In this document: positions 44,414 to 52,961 of the stretch, in pieces
Position numbering within the stretch: position 1 is the first letter of the stretch
Layout of the letters: each line of letters opens with the position of its first letter
Assembly: GCA_017626295.1 (NCBI GenBank)
Contig: JAGAJB010000022.1
Span: 1-64,000, forward strand
DNA length: 64,000 nt
Direction of reading: 5' to 3'
DNA from: Clostridia bacterium
GTDB lineage: Bacteria > Bacillota > Clostridia > Oscillospirales > Acutalibacteraceae
The notes under the pieces: model-generated
What the model was told of the DNA's origin: nothing
What the model saw: only the letters and a program-made list of their open reading frames with translations
Databases searched by the model: none
Translations under genes and position numbers: made by a program

Positions 44414-45165
44414 TATTTTGCCTCCTCTGCATAGATATCTTTATAAACACCGAGAGGATAGTAAGGAAGCATATTATCCTCGAGCCATTTAAGTGCTTTT
44501 TCGGGTGAAAGACCCCAGTTTGTAGGACAAGTTGAAACAACTTCAACAAGTGAGAAGCCTTTGCCGTCAATCTGATTCTGGAAAGCCTTTTTAATTGCGG
44601 CTTTTGCTTTTCTTACGTTTGCGGGATTGTTAACAGAAACTCTTTCAAGGTAAGCAGCACCGTCAACATTCTGAAGAAGTTCGCAAACTTTTACGGGATA
44701 ACCGACAGTTTCAACATCTCTGCCGTAAGGTGATGTCTGTGTAACCTGACCGGGAAGTGTTGTGGGAGCCATCTGACCGCCTGTCATACCGTAAATTGCG
44801 TTATTAACGAAGATTACTGTGATATTTTCGCGTCTTGCAGCAGCGTGAACTGTTTCAGCAGTACCGATAGCGGCAAGGTCACCGTCACCCTGATATGTGA
44901 AAACAATGTTGTTTTCGGGGTCTGCACGTTTTACACCTGTTGCAACAGCCGGTGCTCTGCCGTGGGGTGCCTGAATAAAGTCACAGGTAAAATAATCATA
45001 AGCCATAACCGAACAGCCAACAGGTGCAACACCTATTGTTCTGCCGTCAATACCGAGTTCATCAATAACTTCGGCAACAAGTCTGTGGATAATACCGTGA
45101 GTACAACCGGGACAATAGTGAAGCGGTGCATCGGTGAGTGTCTTGGGTTTTTCAAAAACTACCAT
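44413..45165 (-). CDS. 2-oxoacid:ferredoxin oxidoreductase, beta (TPP) subunit
   Basis: 250 residues, thiamine diphosphate-binding subunit. The TPP motif GDGDLAAIGTAE is followed by IFVNNAIYGMTGGQMAPTT, and the N-terminal CPGCTHG segment is present. By similarity of the whole complex the substrate class is branched-chain or aromatic 2-oxoacids rather than pyruvate. One-base overlaps with the subunits on both sides. Confidence 0.93.
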   Translation of the reverse strand: MVVFEKPKTLTDAPLHYCPGCTHGIIHRLVAEVIDELGIDGRTIGVAPVGCSVMAYDYFTCDFIQAPHGRAPAVATGVKRADPENNIVFTYQGDGDLAAIGTAETVHAAARRENITVIFVNNAIYGMTGGQMAPTTLPGQVTQTSPYGRDVETVGYPVKVCELLQNVDGAAYLERVSVNNPANVRKAKAAIKKAFQNQIDGKGFSLVEVVSTCPTNWGLSPEKALKWLEDNMLPYYPLGVYKDIYAEEAK

Positions 45166-46229
45166 TATTTGTCGCCTCCTTCATTGATTTCCTCAATCTT
45201 TGCAAGAACCTCTTCGGGTGAGGGAATCATACCGCCTGTGCGGTTGCAAAGATATACGGGTTTCTTGCACTCTGTTGCAAGTTTAACGTCTTCAATCATC
45301 TGACCCATATTCATTTCAACAGAAAGGAATGCCTTGCATTTATCAGCAGCGGCTCTTAAAACTTTCTTGGGGAAAGGCCAGAGTGTAATAGGACGAATCA
45401 TACCAACCTTGATACCTTTAGCACGTGCTTCAACAATAGCGTTCTTAGCAACACGGGCAGTGATACCGAAGGATACTACGCAGATTTCTGCATCGTCCAT
45501 AAGATATTCTTCGTAAAGAACTTCATTCTCTTCAATTGTTTTGTATCTTGCAAAACGCTCAAAGTTTGTCTTTTCAAGTTCTTCGGGTTTAAGGTAAAGA
45601 GAGTTAACGATATTGTGTTTTCTCTCCCCTTTTGTACCTGTAAGAGCCCAGGGTTTATCGAATGTGTTGGGCTTTGTTTCGGGAAGTTCAACAGGCTCCA
45701 TCATCTGACCCATTGTACCGTCTGCAAGAATCATTGCAGGCATTCTGTACTTGTCAGCAAGGTCAAATGCTGTGCTTGTAAGAGAAGCCATTTCCTGAAC
45801 TGAAGAAGGTGCAAGGACAATTTTCATAAAGTCGCCGTGGCTACCGCCTTTAACTGCCTGGAAATAGTCTGACTGTGAGGGCTGAATACCGCCGAGACCG
45901 GGGCCGCCACGCTGTACGTTAACAATAAGTGCAGGAACATCGCTACCCGCTATGTATGAAATACCCTCGCTCTTAAGAGATACACCGGGGCTTGAACTTG
46001 ATGTCATAACTCGTTTGCCTGTTGCGGCAACACCGAGAACCATATTGATAGCGGCAATTTCACTTTCAGCCTGAAGGAATACGCCGCCTACTTTGGGCAT
46101 ACGCTTTGCCATATATGCGGCAATTTCTGTCTGAGGGGTAATGGGATAGCCGAAATAATGCATACAGCCTGCTCTGATAGCGGCTTCAGCAATGGCTTCA
46201 TTACCTTTCATTAAAACTTTCTCACCCAT
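45165..46229 (-). CDS. vorB: 3-methyl-2-oxobutanoate:ferredoxin oxidoreductase alpha subunit (VorB type)
   Basis: 354 residues, pyrimidine-binding alpha subunit: FGYPITPQTEIAAYMAKRM, QAESEIAAINMVLG, TSSSSPGVSLKSEGISY and VNVQRGGPGLGGIQPSQSD. This segment pattern is that of VorB, the subunit of the 2-oxoisovalerate enzyme, which acts on the 2-oxoacids of valine, leucine and isoleucine. Starts 10 nt after the ferredoxin subunit gene. Confidence 0.9.
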   Translation of the reverse strand: MGEKVLMKGNEAIAEAAIRAGCMHYFGYPITPQTEIAAYMAKRMPKVGGVFLQAESEIAAINMVLGVAATGKRVMTSSSSPGVSLKSEGISYIAGSDVPALIVNVQRGGPGLGGIQPSQSDYFQAVKGGSHGDFMKIVLAPSSVQEMASLTSTAFDLADKYRMPAMILADGTMGQMMEPVELPETKPNTFDKPWALTGTKGERKHNIVNSLYLKPEELEKTNFERFARYKTIEENEVLYEEYLMDDAEICVVSFGITARVAKNAIVEARAKGIKVGMIRPITLWPFPKKVLRAAADKCKAFLSVEMNMGQMIEDVKLATECKKPVYLCNRTGGMIPSPEEVLAKIEEINEGGDK

Positions 46230-46239
46230 TTATTTCACC

Positions 46240-46446
46240 TTACCTTTCAACAGTTATAGCGCAGTCGGGGCACATTGTTGCGCAGAAAGCACAACCGATG
46301 CACTTGCTTTCATCAATGCAATGTGCAGGATGGTGACCTTTTGCATTAAGTTTTGATGAGTCTAACTCTACGATTTTCTTGGGGCAAGCAGTTACGCATA
46401 AACCGCAACCCTTACACACATTTTCTGCAAATGTAACTTTTGCCAT
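46240..46446 (-). CDS. Ferredoxin-like delta subunit, two [4Fe-4S] clusters
   Basis: 68 residues with two CxxCxxCxxxC motifs (CKGCGLCVTACP and CIGCAFCATMCP). It carries electrons between the TPP centre and free ferredoxin. First gene of the oxidoreductase-ilvE operon, with GGAGG before its ATG. The 90 nt to the P-loop ATPase gene hold an imperfect hairpin only. Confidence 0.93.
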   Translation of the reverse strand: MAKVTFAENVCKGCGLCVTACPKKIVELDSSKLNAKGHHPAHCIDESKCIGCAFCATMCPDCAITVER

Positions 46447-46539
46447 TTTACTGCCTCCTTAGAGTGAATGTATTCGAACCAAATATGCCTTAAATGTCCG
46501 AATTCACGCACCTTTGTAATTTTTTTGTCTTGTAATACG

Positions 46540-47202
46540 TCAGACAATTTTCTTTTGTAAAGTCAGCGGAAACAGATTTTGTACTTTTCCGTTGAGATTA
46601 TTAACTAAATCTTCTCTTACGGTTGTCATTTTAACAGGAAGTCCTGTTAATTCGCTTAACTTTTGGGTTTCGGCAACCGAATCGAGTATATCCTGTGCCT
46701 GTGTCATTTCGCCTAAATTAGAGTTATTGACAATGGCTGTGAATTTCATTTTGCAAGCATCTTCAATTTCACGCATTATCTCAACTGCTGATTCGGCATC
46801 GGGAGTTAAGGGACGGAATTTATTGAAAACGAAAAGAAGTTCATAATCGTTTTCTTCAATAATAGCGTCCGAATATCTGCCCAGAGCATAGGCACCGCGG
46901 TCATCACCGCCTATATCCATTATCGCCTTTTCTTCGCGTTTGTCAAGAAGGGAATATACTTCCTGCGGCAACGCTGGTAAATCCACATTGGAACTTGCAA
47001 ACTCTGAAGAAATAAGTTTTATTCCTGCGGCTGTTAATTCATCAAGACTGTCACGAGTTCTGAAATAAGGGTTTACTATATCAAGGTCTGCAATAACAAC
47101 CTCGTTACCAAGGGCTTTAAGATGCAGTGCATAGTTTACGGCAATATTGGTTTTACCGCTTCCGTAGTGCCCTGCAAACAAGGTCATTCGTTTATACTGC
47201 AT
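46540..47202 (-). CDS. P-loop ATPase of unknown role
   Basis: 220 residues of the SIMIBI/MinD-like class: Walker A GHYGSGKTNIAVNYAL at the N-terminus, ADLDIVNPYFRTRD (Walker A' type switch) and IMDIGGDDRGAYALGRY. No transmembrane or DNA-binding part. It starts 11 nt after the upstream acyl-CoA synthetase gene and precedes the ferredoxin gene, so it belongs to the same cluster. It could help mature a metal centre or a CoA-enzyme; this is inference. Confidence 0.75.
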   Translation of the reverse strand: MQYKRMTLFAGHYGSGKTNIAVNYALHLKALGNEVVIADLDIVNPYFRTRDSLDELTAAGIKLISSEFASSNVDLPALPQEVYSLLDKREEKAIMDIGGDDRGAYALGRYSDAIIEENDYELLFVFNKFRPLTPDAESAVEIMREIEDACKMKFTAIVNNSNLGEMTQAQDILDSVAETQKLSELTGLPVKMTTVREDLVNNLNGKVQNLFPLTLQKKIV

Positions 47203-47213
47203 CTGATCACCTC

Positions 47214-49502
47214 TTAAAGTTTATTTCTTTGAATTTTTCCGCTTGTTGTTTTAGGCAATTCATCTTTAAATACAACAATACGGGGATATTTGTAAGGAGC
47301 AGTTCTCTCCTTAACATACTGCTGAATTTCTTTCTTAAGTTCGTCTGTACCCTCTGTGCCTGCAACAAGGACGATACTTGCTTTAACCACCTGTCCCCTT
47401 ACTTCGTCGGGTGCTGCGGAAACACCGCATTCAAGAACATAAGGAAGTTCCATAATAACACTTTCGATTTCAAAGGGTCCGATACGGTAACCGGAGGATT
47501 TGATAACGTCATCAACACGGCCTACATACCAATAGAAACCGTCCTCATCCATCCAGGCAACGTCGCCTGTATGGTAGTAACCGTCGTGCCAGACTTCTTT
47601 AGTCTTTTCTTCGTCGTGATAGTAACCTGTAAACAAGCCACAGGGTGCGCCGTCTTTAACTTTAACAACGATTTCGCCGTTTTCACCTGCTTTAACAGGG
47701 TTACCGTCGCTGTCAAGAAGGCAAACATCATAAATAGGTGCGGGTTTACCCATTGAACCGATTTTATGAGGTGCGCCTGTCATATTACCGATAATCATTG
47801 TGCTTTCGGTCTGACCGAAGCCTTCAAGAATCTGAAGTCCTGTTGCTTTTTCAAACTGACGGTAAACTTCGGGGTTGAGAGCCTCACCGGCAGTTGTCAT
47901 ATGTTTAACGGAACTGAAATCGTATTTTGAAATATCTTGTTTTATCATCATTCTGAGCATTGTGGGAGGTGCGCAGAACGTTGTTATTTTATGTTTTGCA
48001 AACATGGGAAGAATGTCTGCCGCATCGAAACGGTCAAAGTCATAAACGAACAAAGCCGCCTCGCAAAGCCACTGACCGTAAAGTTTACCCCACATTGCCT
48101 TTGCCCAACCTGTATCGGAAATAGTAAAGTGCAAGCCGTCGGGGTCAACATTATGCCAATACTTTGCAGTATGGAAATGACCGAGAGCATATTTATAGTT
48201 ATGTACTGCGATTTTGGGATAGCCTGTTGTACCGGAGGTAAAGAACATAAGCATTAAATCGTCGCCACCGGGGGCATCTTCGGTTCTTTCGTAATGAGAA
48301 CTGAAAAGAGCGCTTTCTTCATCGTAATTGCGCCAACCGTCACGAGTACCGCCAACTGCAATTTTAATTTCGAGACCGGGGCACTTTGCCGCTGCTAAAT
48401 CAACCTGATTTGCAACATCACCGTCTGTTGTGCAAAGTATTGCCTTAACACCTGCTGCTTGGAAGCGATATTCAAGGTCGTGCTCTAAAAGTTGGTTAGG
48501 TGCGGGAATACCGATAGCGCCAAGTTTATTAAGACCGAGCATTGCAAACCAATACTGATAATGGCGTTTGAGAATAAGCATTACCCTGTCGCCTTTTTTT
48601 ATACCTAAAGATTTGAAATAGTTTGCAGCCTGGTTGGAGGCTTTTTTCATATCTTTGAAAGTGAAGCGACGCTCTGTTTTATCCCTTGAAACGTGAAGCA
48701 TTGCAAGTTTCTCGGGTTCTTTATCTGCCAGTGCATCAATAAGGTCAAAGGCAAAGTTAAAGTTTTCTGTATTCTTGAATTTAATTGAAGTGGGAGTTCC
48801 GTTATCATTCTCCTCAACGTCAATAAATTTACGGTAAATACGGTCTTTGGTGTCTTTATGAGATGTTTTTGTGCCTCTTAATGTCTGTGCGTGGGTAAGT
48901 TCGGGAATCGGTTCACCCGTGGGGTTAAGAACGAGTGCATAGAAAGTACAGTCACTACCGTCAACGGCTATCATACCGTGAGGAGTTGAACTGTCGTAAT
49001 AAATGCTGTCACCGGGGCCGAGAACTTCGTAATGCTCGCCTACCTGAACTTTAAGTTTACCCTCAATAACAATGTCAAGTTCCTGACCTGCGTGGGTGGT
49101 AAGTTCAATATCACGGTGTTGCTTTTCTTCATCGTACGTACTGCGAACGAAAAGAGGCTCGGCAATTCTGTTTTTGAAAGAAGCGGCAAGGTTATAGTAT
49201 GTCATACCGTGGGCTTTTTCAATTTTCTGTCCTTTGCCTGCTTTTGTGAAAACATAGTTTGAAAGTTTAGGGCTGTGACCCTCAATAATACTTGTTACGT
49301 CAACATTAAATGCAAGAGCGCAACGGTAAATAAACGCGAAGTTAAGGTCGCTTTCACCGTTTTCACAAGCGATATATTCACTTTCACTAACGTCGGTTTT
49401 AATTGCCATCTCGGCAACGCTTAAGTTCTCAATTTCCCTGAGTTCTTTAATACGCGCTGCCATTTCCTTGATTTTGTAATCAAGACCGGTAATTTTCTTC
49501 AT
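47214..49502 (-). CDS. XRE-cupin-acyl-CoA synthetase fusion (copy 1)
   Basis: 762 residues. Domains: helix-turn-helix of XRE type (about 8-65, RIKELREIENLSVAEMAIKT), cupin_2 (about 100-185, THAGQELDIVIEGKLKVQVG and PGDSIYYDSSTPHGM), then a full AMP-forming acyl-CoA synthetase (about 215-762) with MLMFFTSGTTGYPKIAVHN, GFGQTEST, HTGDVAWMDEDGFYWYVGR and the C-terminal lysine in PKTTSGKIQRNKL. HTH-cupin proteins are usually free regulators; fusion to the enzyme is unusual. ATG 49502 has AGGAGG; a T-box leader precedes it. Likely activates a short branched or aryl acid. Confidence 0.9.
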   Translation of the reverse strand: MKKITGLDYKIKEMAARIKELREIENLSVAEMAIKTDVSESEYIACENGESDLNFAFIYRCALAFNVDVTSIIEGHSPKLSNYVFTKAGKGQKIEKAHGMTYYNLAASFKNRIAEPLFVRSTYDEEKQHRDIELTTHAGQELDIVIEGKLKVQVGEHYEVLGPGDSIYYDSSTPHGMIAVDGSDCTFYALVLNPTGEPIPELTHAQTLRGTKTSHKDTKDRIYRKFIDVEENDNGTPTSIKFKNTENFNFAFDLIDALADKEPEKLAMLHVSRDKTERRFTFKDMKKASNQAANYFKSLGIKKGDRVMLILKRHYQYWFAMLGLNKLGAIGIPAPNQLLEHDLEYRFQAAGVKAILCTTDGDVANQVDLAAAKCPGLEIKIAVGGTRDGWRNYDEESALFSSHYERTEDAPGGDDLMLMFFTSGTTGYPKIAVHNYKYALGHFHTAKYWHNVDPDGLHFTISDTGWAKAMWGKLYGQWLCEAALFVYDFDRFDAADILPMFAKHKITTFCAPPTMLRMMIKQDISKYDFSSVKHMTTAGEALNPEVYRQFEKATGLQILEGFGQTESTMIIGNMTGAPHKIGSMGKPAPIYDVCLLDSDGNPVKAGENGEIVVKVKDGAPCGLFTGYYHDEEKTKEVWHDGYYHTGDVAWMDEDGFYWYVGRVDDVIKSSGYRIGPFEIESVIMELPYVLECGVSAAPDEVRGQVVKASIVLVAGTEGTDELKKEIQQYVKERTAPYKYPRIVVFKDELPKTTSGKIQRNKL

Positions 49503-49819
49503 AATTTTCCTCCTGTAATTCGGCGGGACGGTAAAAAACAAGAACTCGTCCCAAAGATAATCTTTGAGACGAGTAAAAAAATCAATTTTATACCCGCGGT
49601 ACCACTCAAATTGCAGTAAAAACTGCCTCTCTCAAGGTCAAACAACCCCTATGCATTTACGCAGCAATCACGGAGAGGTTCTACTAAGCGAAAAGCCTTT
49701 CTTCCTCCCGGCTCAGAAACTACAAACATCAGTCACACAACCTATGGCTTGCACCAACCGCCACTTCTCTGCAAGGTGAATTAACTGCGCCCTTTTCTTC
49801 AACGCCTTTTTATTCAATT
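49503..49819 (-). promoter_or_regulatory. T-box leader A (before acyl-CoA synthetase copy 1)
   Basis: A 317-nt minus-strand leader. The T-box core GTGGTACCGCGG is at 49605-49594. Stem I has the CAGAGA and GGTTGGTGCAAGCC features. A terminator (ACTCGTC... 49544-49574) with a T-run follows the antiterminator position. Uncharged tRNA pairing would favour antitermination and switch the synthetase on. I could not fix the specifier codon by eye; a GTA/GTT and a TTC triplet lie where it is expected. Confidence 0.93.
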
Positions 49820-49825
49820 TCCTCA

Positions 49826-49854
49826 AAGATACCACATCTGCCTTGATTTGTCAA
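49826..49854 (-). promoter_or_regulatory. Promoter of T-box leader A
   Basis: Minus strand TTGACA (49854-49849), 17 bp, TATCTT (49831-49826). It gives acyl-CoA synthetase copy 1 its own transcript. Confidence 0.75.
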
Positions 49855-49891
49855 TAGCAGACGGCTATTTTTTATTGTATTTTCCGTCGGA

Positions 49892-52165
49892 TTACAGTTT
49901 GTTTCTGATGATTTTTCCGCTGATGGTTTTAGGAAGTTCATCTTTAAACACAACTATACGGGGATATTTATAAGGAGCAGTATTTTTCTTAACATAATCC
50001 TGAATCTCTTTTTTGAGTTCTTCCGTACCTTCCGTACCCTGTGTAAGAACGATACTTGCTTTAACTACCTGGCCCCTTACTTCATCGGGTGCTGCAGAAA
50101 CACCGCACTCAAGAACATAAGGAAGTTCCATAATAACGTTTTCGATTTCAAAGGGTCCTATACGGTAGCCGGATGATTTGATAACATCATCAACACGGCC
50201 CACGTACCATAAATAACCGTCCTCATCACGCCAAGCAGTATCACCTGTGTGGTAAAGTCCGTCGTGATAAACTTCCTTGGTCTTTTCTTCATCATTATAA
50301 TATCCGAGGAAGAGACCGCAAGGAACACCGTTATCGGTATGAACTACGATTTCACCTGTTTCACCGTCTGCAACGGGATTACCGTGCGGGTCAACAACAT
50401 CAATATCATAAAGCGGTGTGGGTTTACCCATAGCACCGATTTTGATGGGTGTACCGTTAAGGTTTGCAATTGAAAGTGTAGTTTCAGTCTGACCGAAGCC
50501 TTCGTGAACGCGAAGGCCTGTTGCCTTCTTAAACTGTTTGAAAACTTCGGGGTTAAGTGCCTCACCCGCTGTTGTAGCGTGTTTTATAGAGGAAAGGTCA
50601 TACTGTGAAATATCCTGTTTTATAAGCATTCTGTACATTGTGGGAGGTGCGCAGAACGTTGTGATATTGTATTTTGCGAACATGGGAAGAATCTTCGAAG
50701 CATCAAAACGCTCAAAGTCATATACGAAAACTGCACCCTCGCAGAGCCACTGACCGTAGAGTTTACCCCAGAGTGCTTTACCCCAACCTGTTTCGGAAAT
50801 GGTAAAGTGGATGCCGTCACGCTCTACGCAATGCCAATATTTAGCAGTGATAAAGTGGCCGAGAGGATATTTATGACTGTGTACGGCAATTTTGGGATAA
50901 CCTGTTGTACCTGATGTAAAGAACATTATCATCGGGTCATCACCGCAAGCAGTATCATCATCGCGAACGAAACGACGGCTGAAAAGTCCGAACTCTTCAT
51001 CAAAATTATGCCAACCGTCTTTTTTGCCGTTAGCAACAATTTTAATCTGTAATGTGGGGCTGTTCTTCTGTGCCTCGTCGATATTCTCGGTTGCTTTACC
51101 GTCGGCAGTAGCAATAACTGCAGATACACCTGCTGAATTGAAGCGGTATTCGTAATCGTGAACAACAAGTTGATTTGTTGCGGGGATTGCAACTGCACCG
51201 AGTTTATGAAGTCCGAGAATTGCAAGCCAGAACTGATAGTTCCTTTTAAGAACAAGAAGAACTCTGTCGCCTTTTTTGATACCTAAAGATTTAAAGTAGT
51301 TTGCAGCCTGTGAAGATGCCTCTTTAATATCTTTAAATGTGAAACGGCGTTCTGTTAAATCATCGGCAATGTGAAGCATTGCGAGTTTATCGGGATACTT
51401 TCTGCCCAATTCATCAATTATATCGAAAGCGAAGTTGAATTTATCTTCGTCGTGGAACTTGATACTGTCGCAAACACCTTTGTCATCAACTGTAGTTGTG
51501 ATGAACTTATCGCAAACAAGGGGTGTTTCCTTAGAAACTTTGTTTACGGTAACAGTGCTCATATGCTCGTCTGCGGTATCTTCATCCTCAGCCATAACCA
51601 TAGCAAGGAACAGGCAGTCTTCACCGTCAACGGCTATCATACCGTGGGGAGTTGAACTCTTATAATAGATACTGTCACCCTCGTGAAGAACTTCAACGCG
51701 GTCACCTATCTGAACTTTAAGCGCACCCTTGATGACAAGGTCAAATTCCTGACCGGAGTGTGTTGTAACTTCAATGGGTTTAGACTGAAGTTCGCTTGAA
51801 TATTCATACTTAACCCAATAGGGATTGGCGAGTTTCTTTTTAAAATTAGGAGCAAGGTTCTGAATAAGTATGCCTTCCTCGTTAGCGGTAGTTGTACCTT
51901 CGCCGCGTCGGGTTACGTTATAAGTTGAAAGTTTTGCACTCTGACCTTCCAACAAATCTGTAATTTCAACACCGAATGCAAGGGCACACTTATGAACGAA
52001 AGTGAAAGGCATATCGTCTTTGCCCTCTAAATATGCGCGGTATTCGTCGAGGCTGACTTCTGTTTTCTTAGCCATTTCTTCATCCGTAAAACCGTAAATG
52101 TTACGAAGTTCCGAAATACGCTGTGCAACCTCAGCGAGTTTGTTTGTTACTGAATTATCGACCAT
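49892..52165 (-). CDS. XRE-cupin-acyl-CoA synthetase fusion (copy 2)
   Basis: 757 residues with the same domain order as the gene downstream: XRE helix-turn-helix (about 10-65), cupin (about 100-190, THSGQEFDLVIKGALKVQIG) and acyl-CoA synthetase (about 210-757) with MIMFFTSGTTGYPKIAVHS, GFGQTETT, HTGDTAWRDEDGYLWYVGR and PKTISGKIIRNKL. Long stretches of the C-terminal half are identical to copy 1, while the N-terminal parts differ more, so the two are tandem duplicates with different sensors or substrates. GAAAGGATG precedes the ATG. It has its own T-box. Confidence 0.9.
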   Translation of the reverse strand: MVDNSVTNKLAEVAQRISELRNIYGFTDEEMAKKTEVSLDEYRAYLEGKDDMPFTFVHKCALAFGVEITDLLEGQSAKLSTYNVTRRGEGTTTANEEGILIQNLAPNFKKKLANPYWVKYEYSSELQSKPIEVTTHSGQEFDLVIKGALKVQIGDRVEVLHEGDSIYYKSSTPHGMIAVDGEDCLFLAMVMAEDEDTADEHMSTVTVNKVSKETPLVCDKFITTTVDDKGVCDSIKFHDEDKFNFAFDIIDELGRKYPDKLAMLHIADDLTERRFTFKDIKEASSQAANYFKSLGIKKGDRVLLVLKRNYQFWLAILGLHKLGAVAIPATNQLVVHDYEYRFNSAGVSAVIATADGKATENIDEAQKNSPTLQIKIVANGKKDGWHNFDEEFGLFSRRFVRDDDTACGDDPMIMFFTSGTTGYPKIAVHSHKYPLGHFITAKYWHCVERDGIHFTISETGWGKALWGKLYGQWLCEGAVFVYDFERFDASKILPMFAKYNITTFCAPPTMYRMLIKQDISQYDLSSIKHATTAGEALNPEVFKQFKKATGLRVHEGFGQTETTLSIANLNGTPIKIGAMGKPTPLYDIDVVDPHGNPVADGETGEIVVHTDNGVPCGLFLGYYNDEEKTKEVYHDGLYHTGDTAWRDEDGYLWYVGRVDDVIKSSGYRIGPFEIENVIMELPYVLECGVSAAPDEVRGQVVKASIVLTQGTEGTEELKKEIQDYVKKNTAPYKYPRIVVFKDELPKTISGKIIRNKL

Positions 52166-52500
52166 AACTTTTCATCCTTTCAAAAAAGAAATAATCAAAA
52201 ACGCACAAATAAAAAAGCCCCAAAATAAAGCAAATTTGCTTTACTTTGAGACGAATATAATATCCGCGGTACCACTCAAATTGCAATAATAATATTGCCA
52301 CCTCAGGAGTCCATCAACTCCGTTGCACTAACGCAGCATTCTCGGAAAGCGCCTACTCAAACATAATCTTTCGGACCTTCGGCTCGGAAGGGATGGGTCA
52401 ATGAAAAAACAAACTGTCGGCTCACAGCAACCGCCGACTCTCTGAAAGTCGTTAATTTCGACCGTCTTCGTCATAGCTTTTATTTGTGATATTTTTAATT
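52166..52500 (-). promoter_or_regulatory. T-box leader B (before acyl-CoA synthetase copy 2)
   Basis: Minus strand leader with the core GTGGTACCGCGG (52275-52264) and a classic stem I (TTTCAGAGAGTCGGCGG, loop, GAGCCGAC). The terminator stem CCCCAAAATAAAGCAAA with its partner (52218-52250) has a T-run after it. Candidate specifier triplets AUC and CCC lie in the expected segment before CTTCCGAGCC; I cannot choose between them safely. Confidence 0.93.
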
Positions 52501-52506
52501 TCTAAA

Positions 52507-52535
52507 AGATTAACACACTTCATTTTTTCTGTCAA
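52507..52535 (-). promoter_or_regulatory. Promoter of T-box leader B
   Basis: Minus strand TTGACA (52535-52530), 17 bp, TAATCT (52512-52507) with an extended TG. Confidence 0.75.
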
Positions 52536-52588
52536 TAGTTTTTTTAAATTTTTTCTGTTTTTTACCTCAAAAAATTTAAAAATAAGTG

Positions 52589-52617
52589 TTGACAAACCTA
52601 AAAAATAATGATATTAT
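52589..52617 (+). promoter_or_regulatory. Promoter of T-box leader C
   Basis: TTGACA (52589-52594), 17 bp, TATTAT (52612-52617). It is divergent from the leader B promoter with 53 bp between the two -35 boxes, so one regulator could touch both. Confidence 0.8.
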
Positions 52618-52623
52618 TTCACA

Positions 52624-52900
52624 CATATTCATAAATGCGATGAAGGAATTACGTATTTTTGGTTTTACACTTCAGAGAGTTGACGTTTGCTGCGAGTCAA
52701 TGTGTTGCAAAAATTCGGTCTCGTTCCGGAGCAGAGTTTCCCAACCGCTTAGGCGTGTAAGAAACTACGGCGGCCCCGTTACCATGGCTACAGGCTTATA
52801 GGAGCCTTAATGAGTGACTGCTTTTGCAGTAACCGGGGTGGTACCGCGGATTTTACGATTCGTCCCTGAGGTCAGATTTATATTTGACCTCGGGTTTTTT
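52624..52900 (+). promoter_or_regulatory. T-box leader C (before the LeuA-like operon)
   Basis: The core GTGGTACCGCGG is at 52839-52850. Stem I starts around TTCAGAGAGTTGACG and closes with GTCAA. The terminator CCCTGAGGTCA...TGACCTCGGG (52864-52894) is followed by six T. It controls the LeuA-like gene and the fusion synthetase behind it. UUC, GUC and CUC triplets lie in the possible specifier region; not assigned. Confidence 0.93.
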
Positions 52901-52961
52901 ATTGCCCTGTGCCGTAATTGGATATTACATTATATTATATAGTCGCGAAAGGATGAATAAC

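Noticed and set aside
49503-52900. Firm assignment of T-box specifier codons
   Set aside because: Several triplets fit by eye in each leader and the stem I pairing could not be fixed without a covariance model, so only candidates are given.
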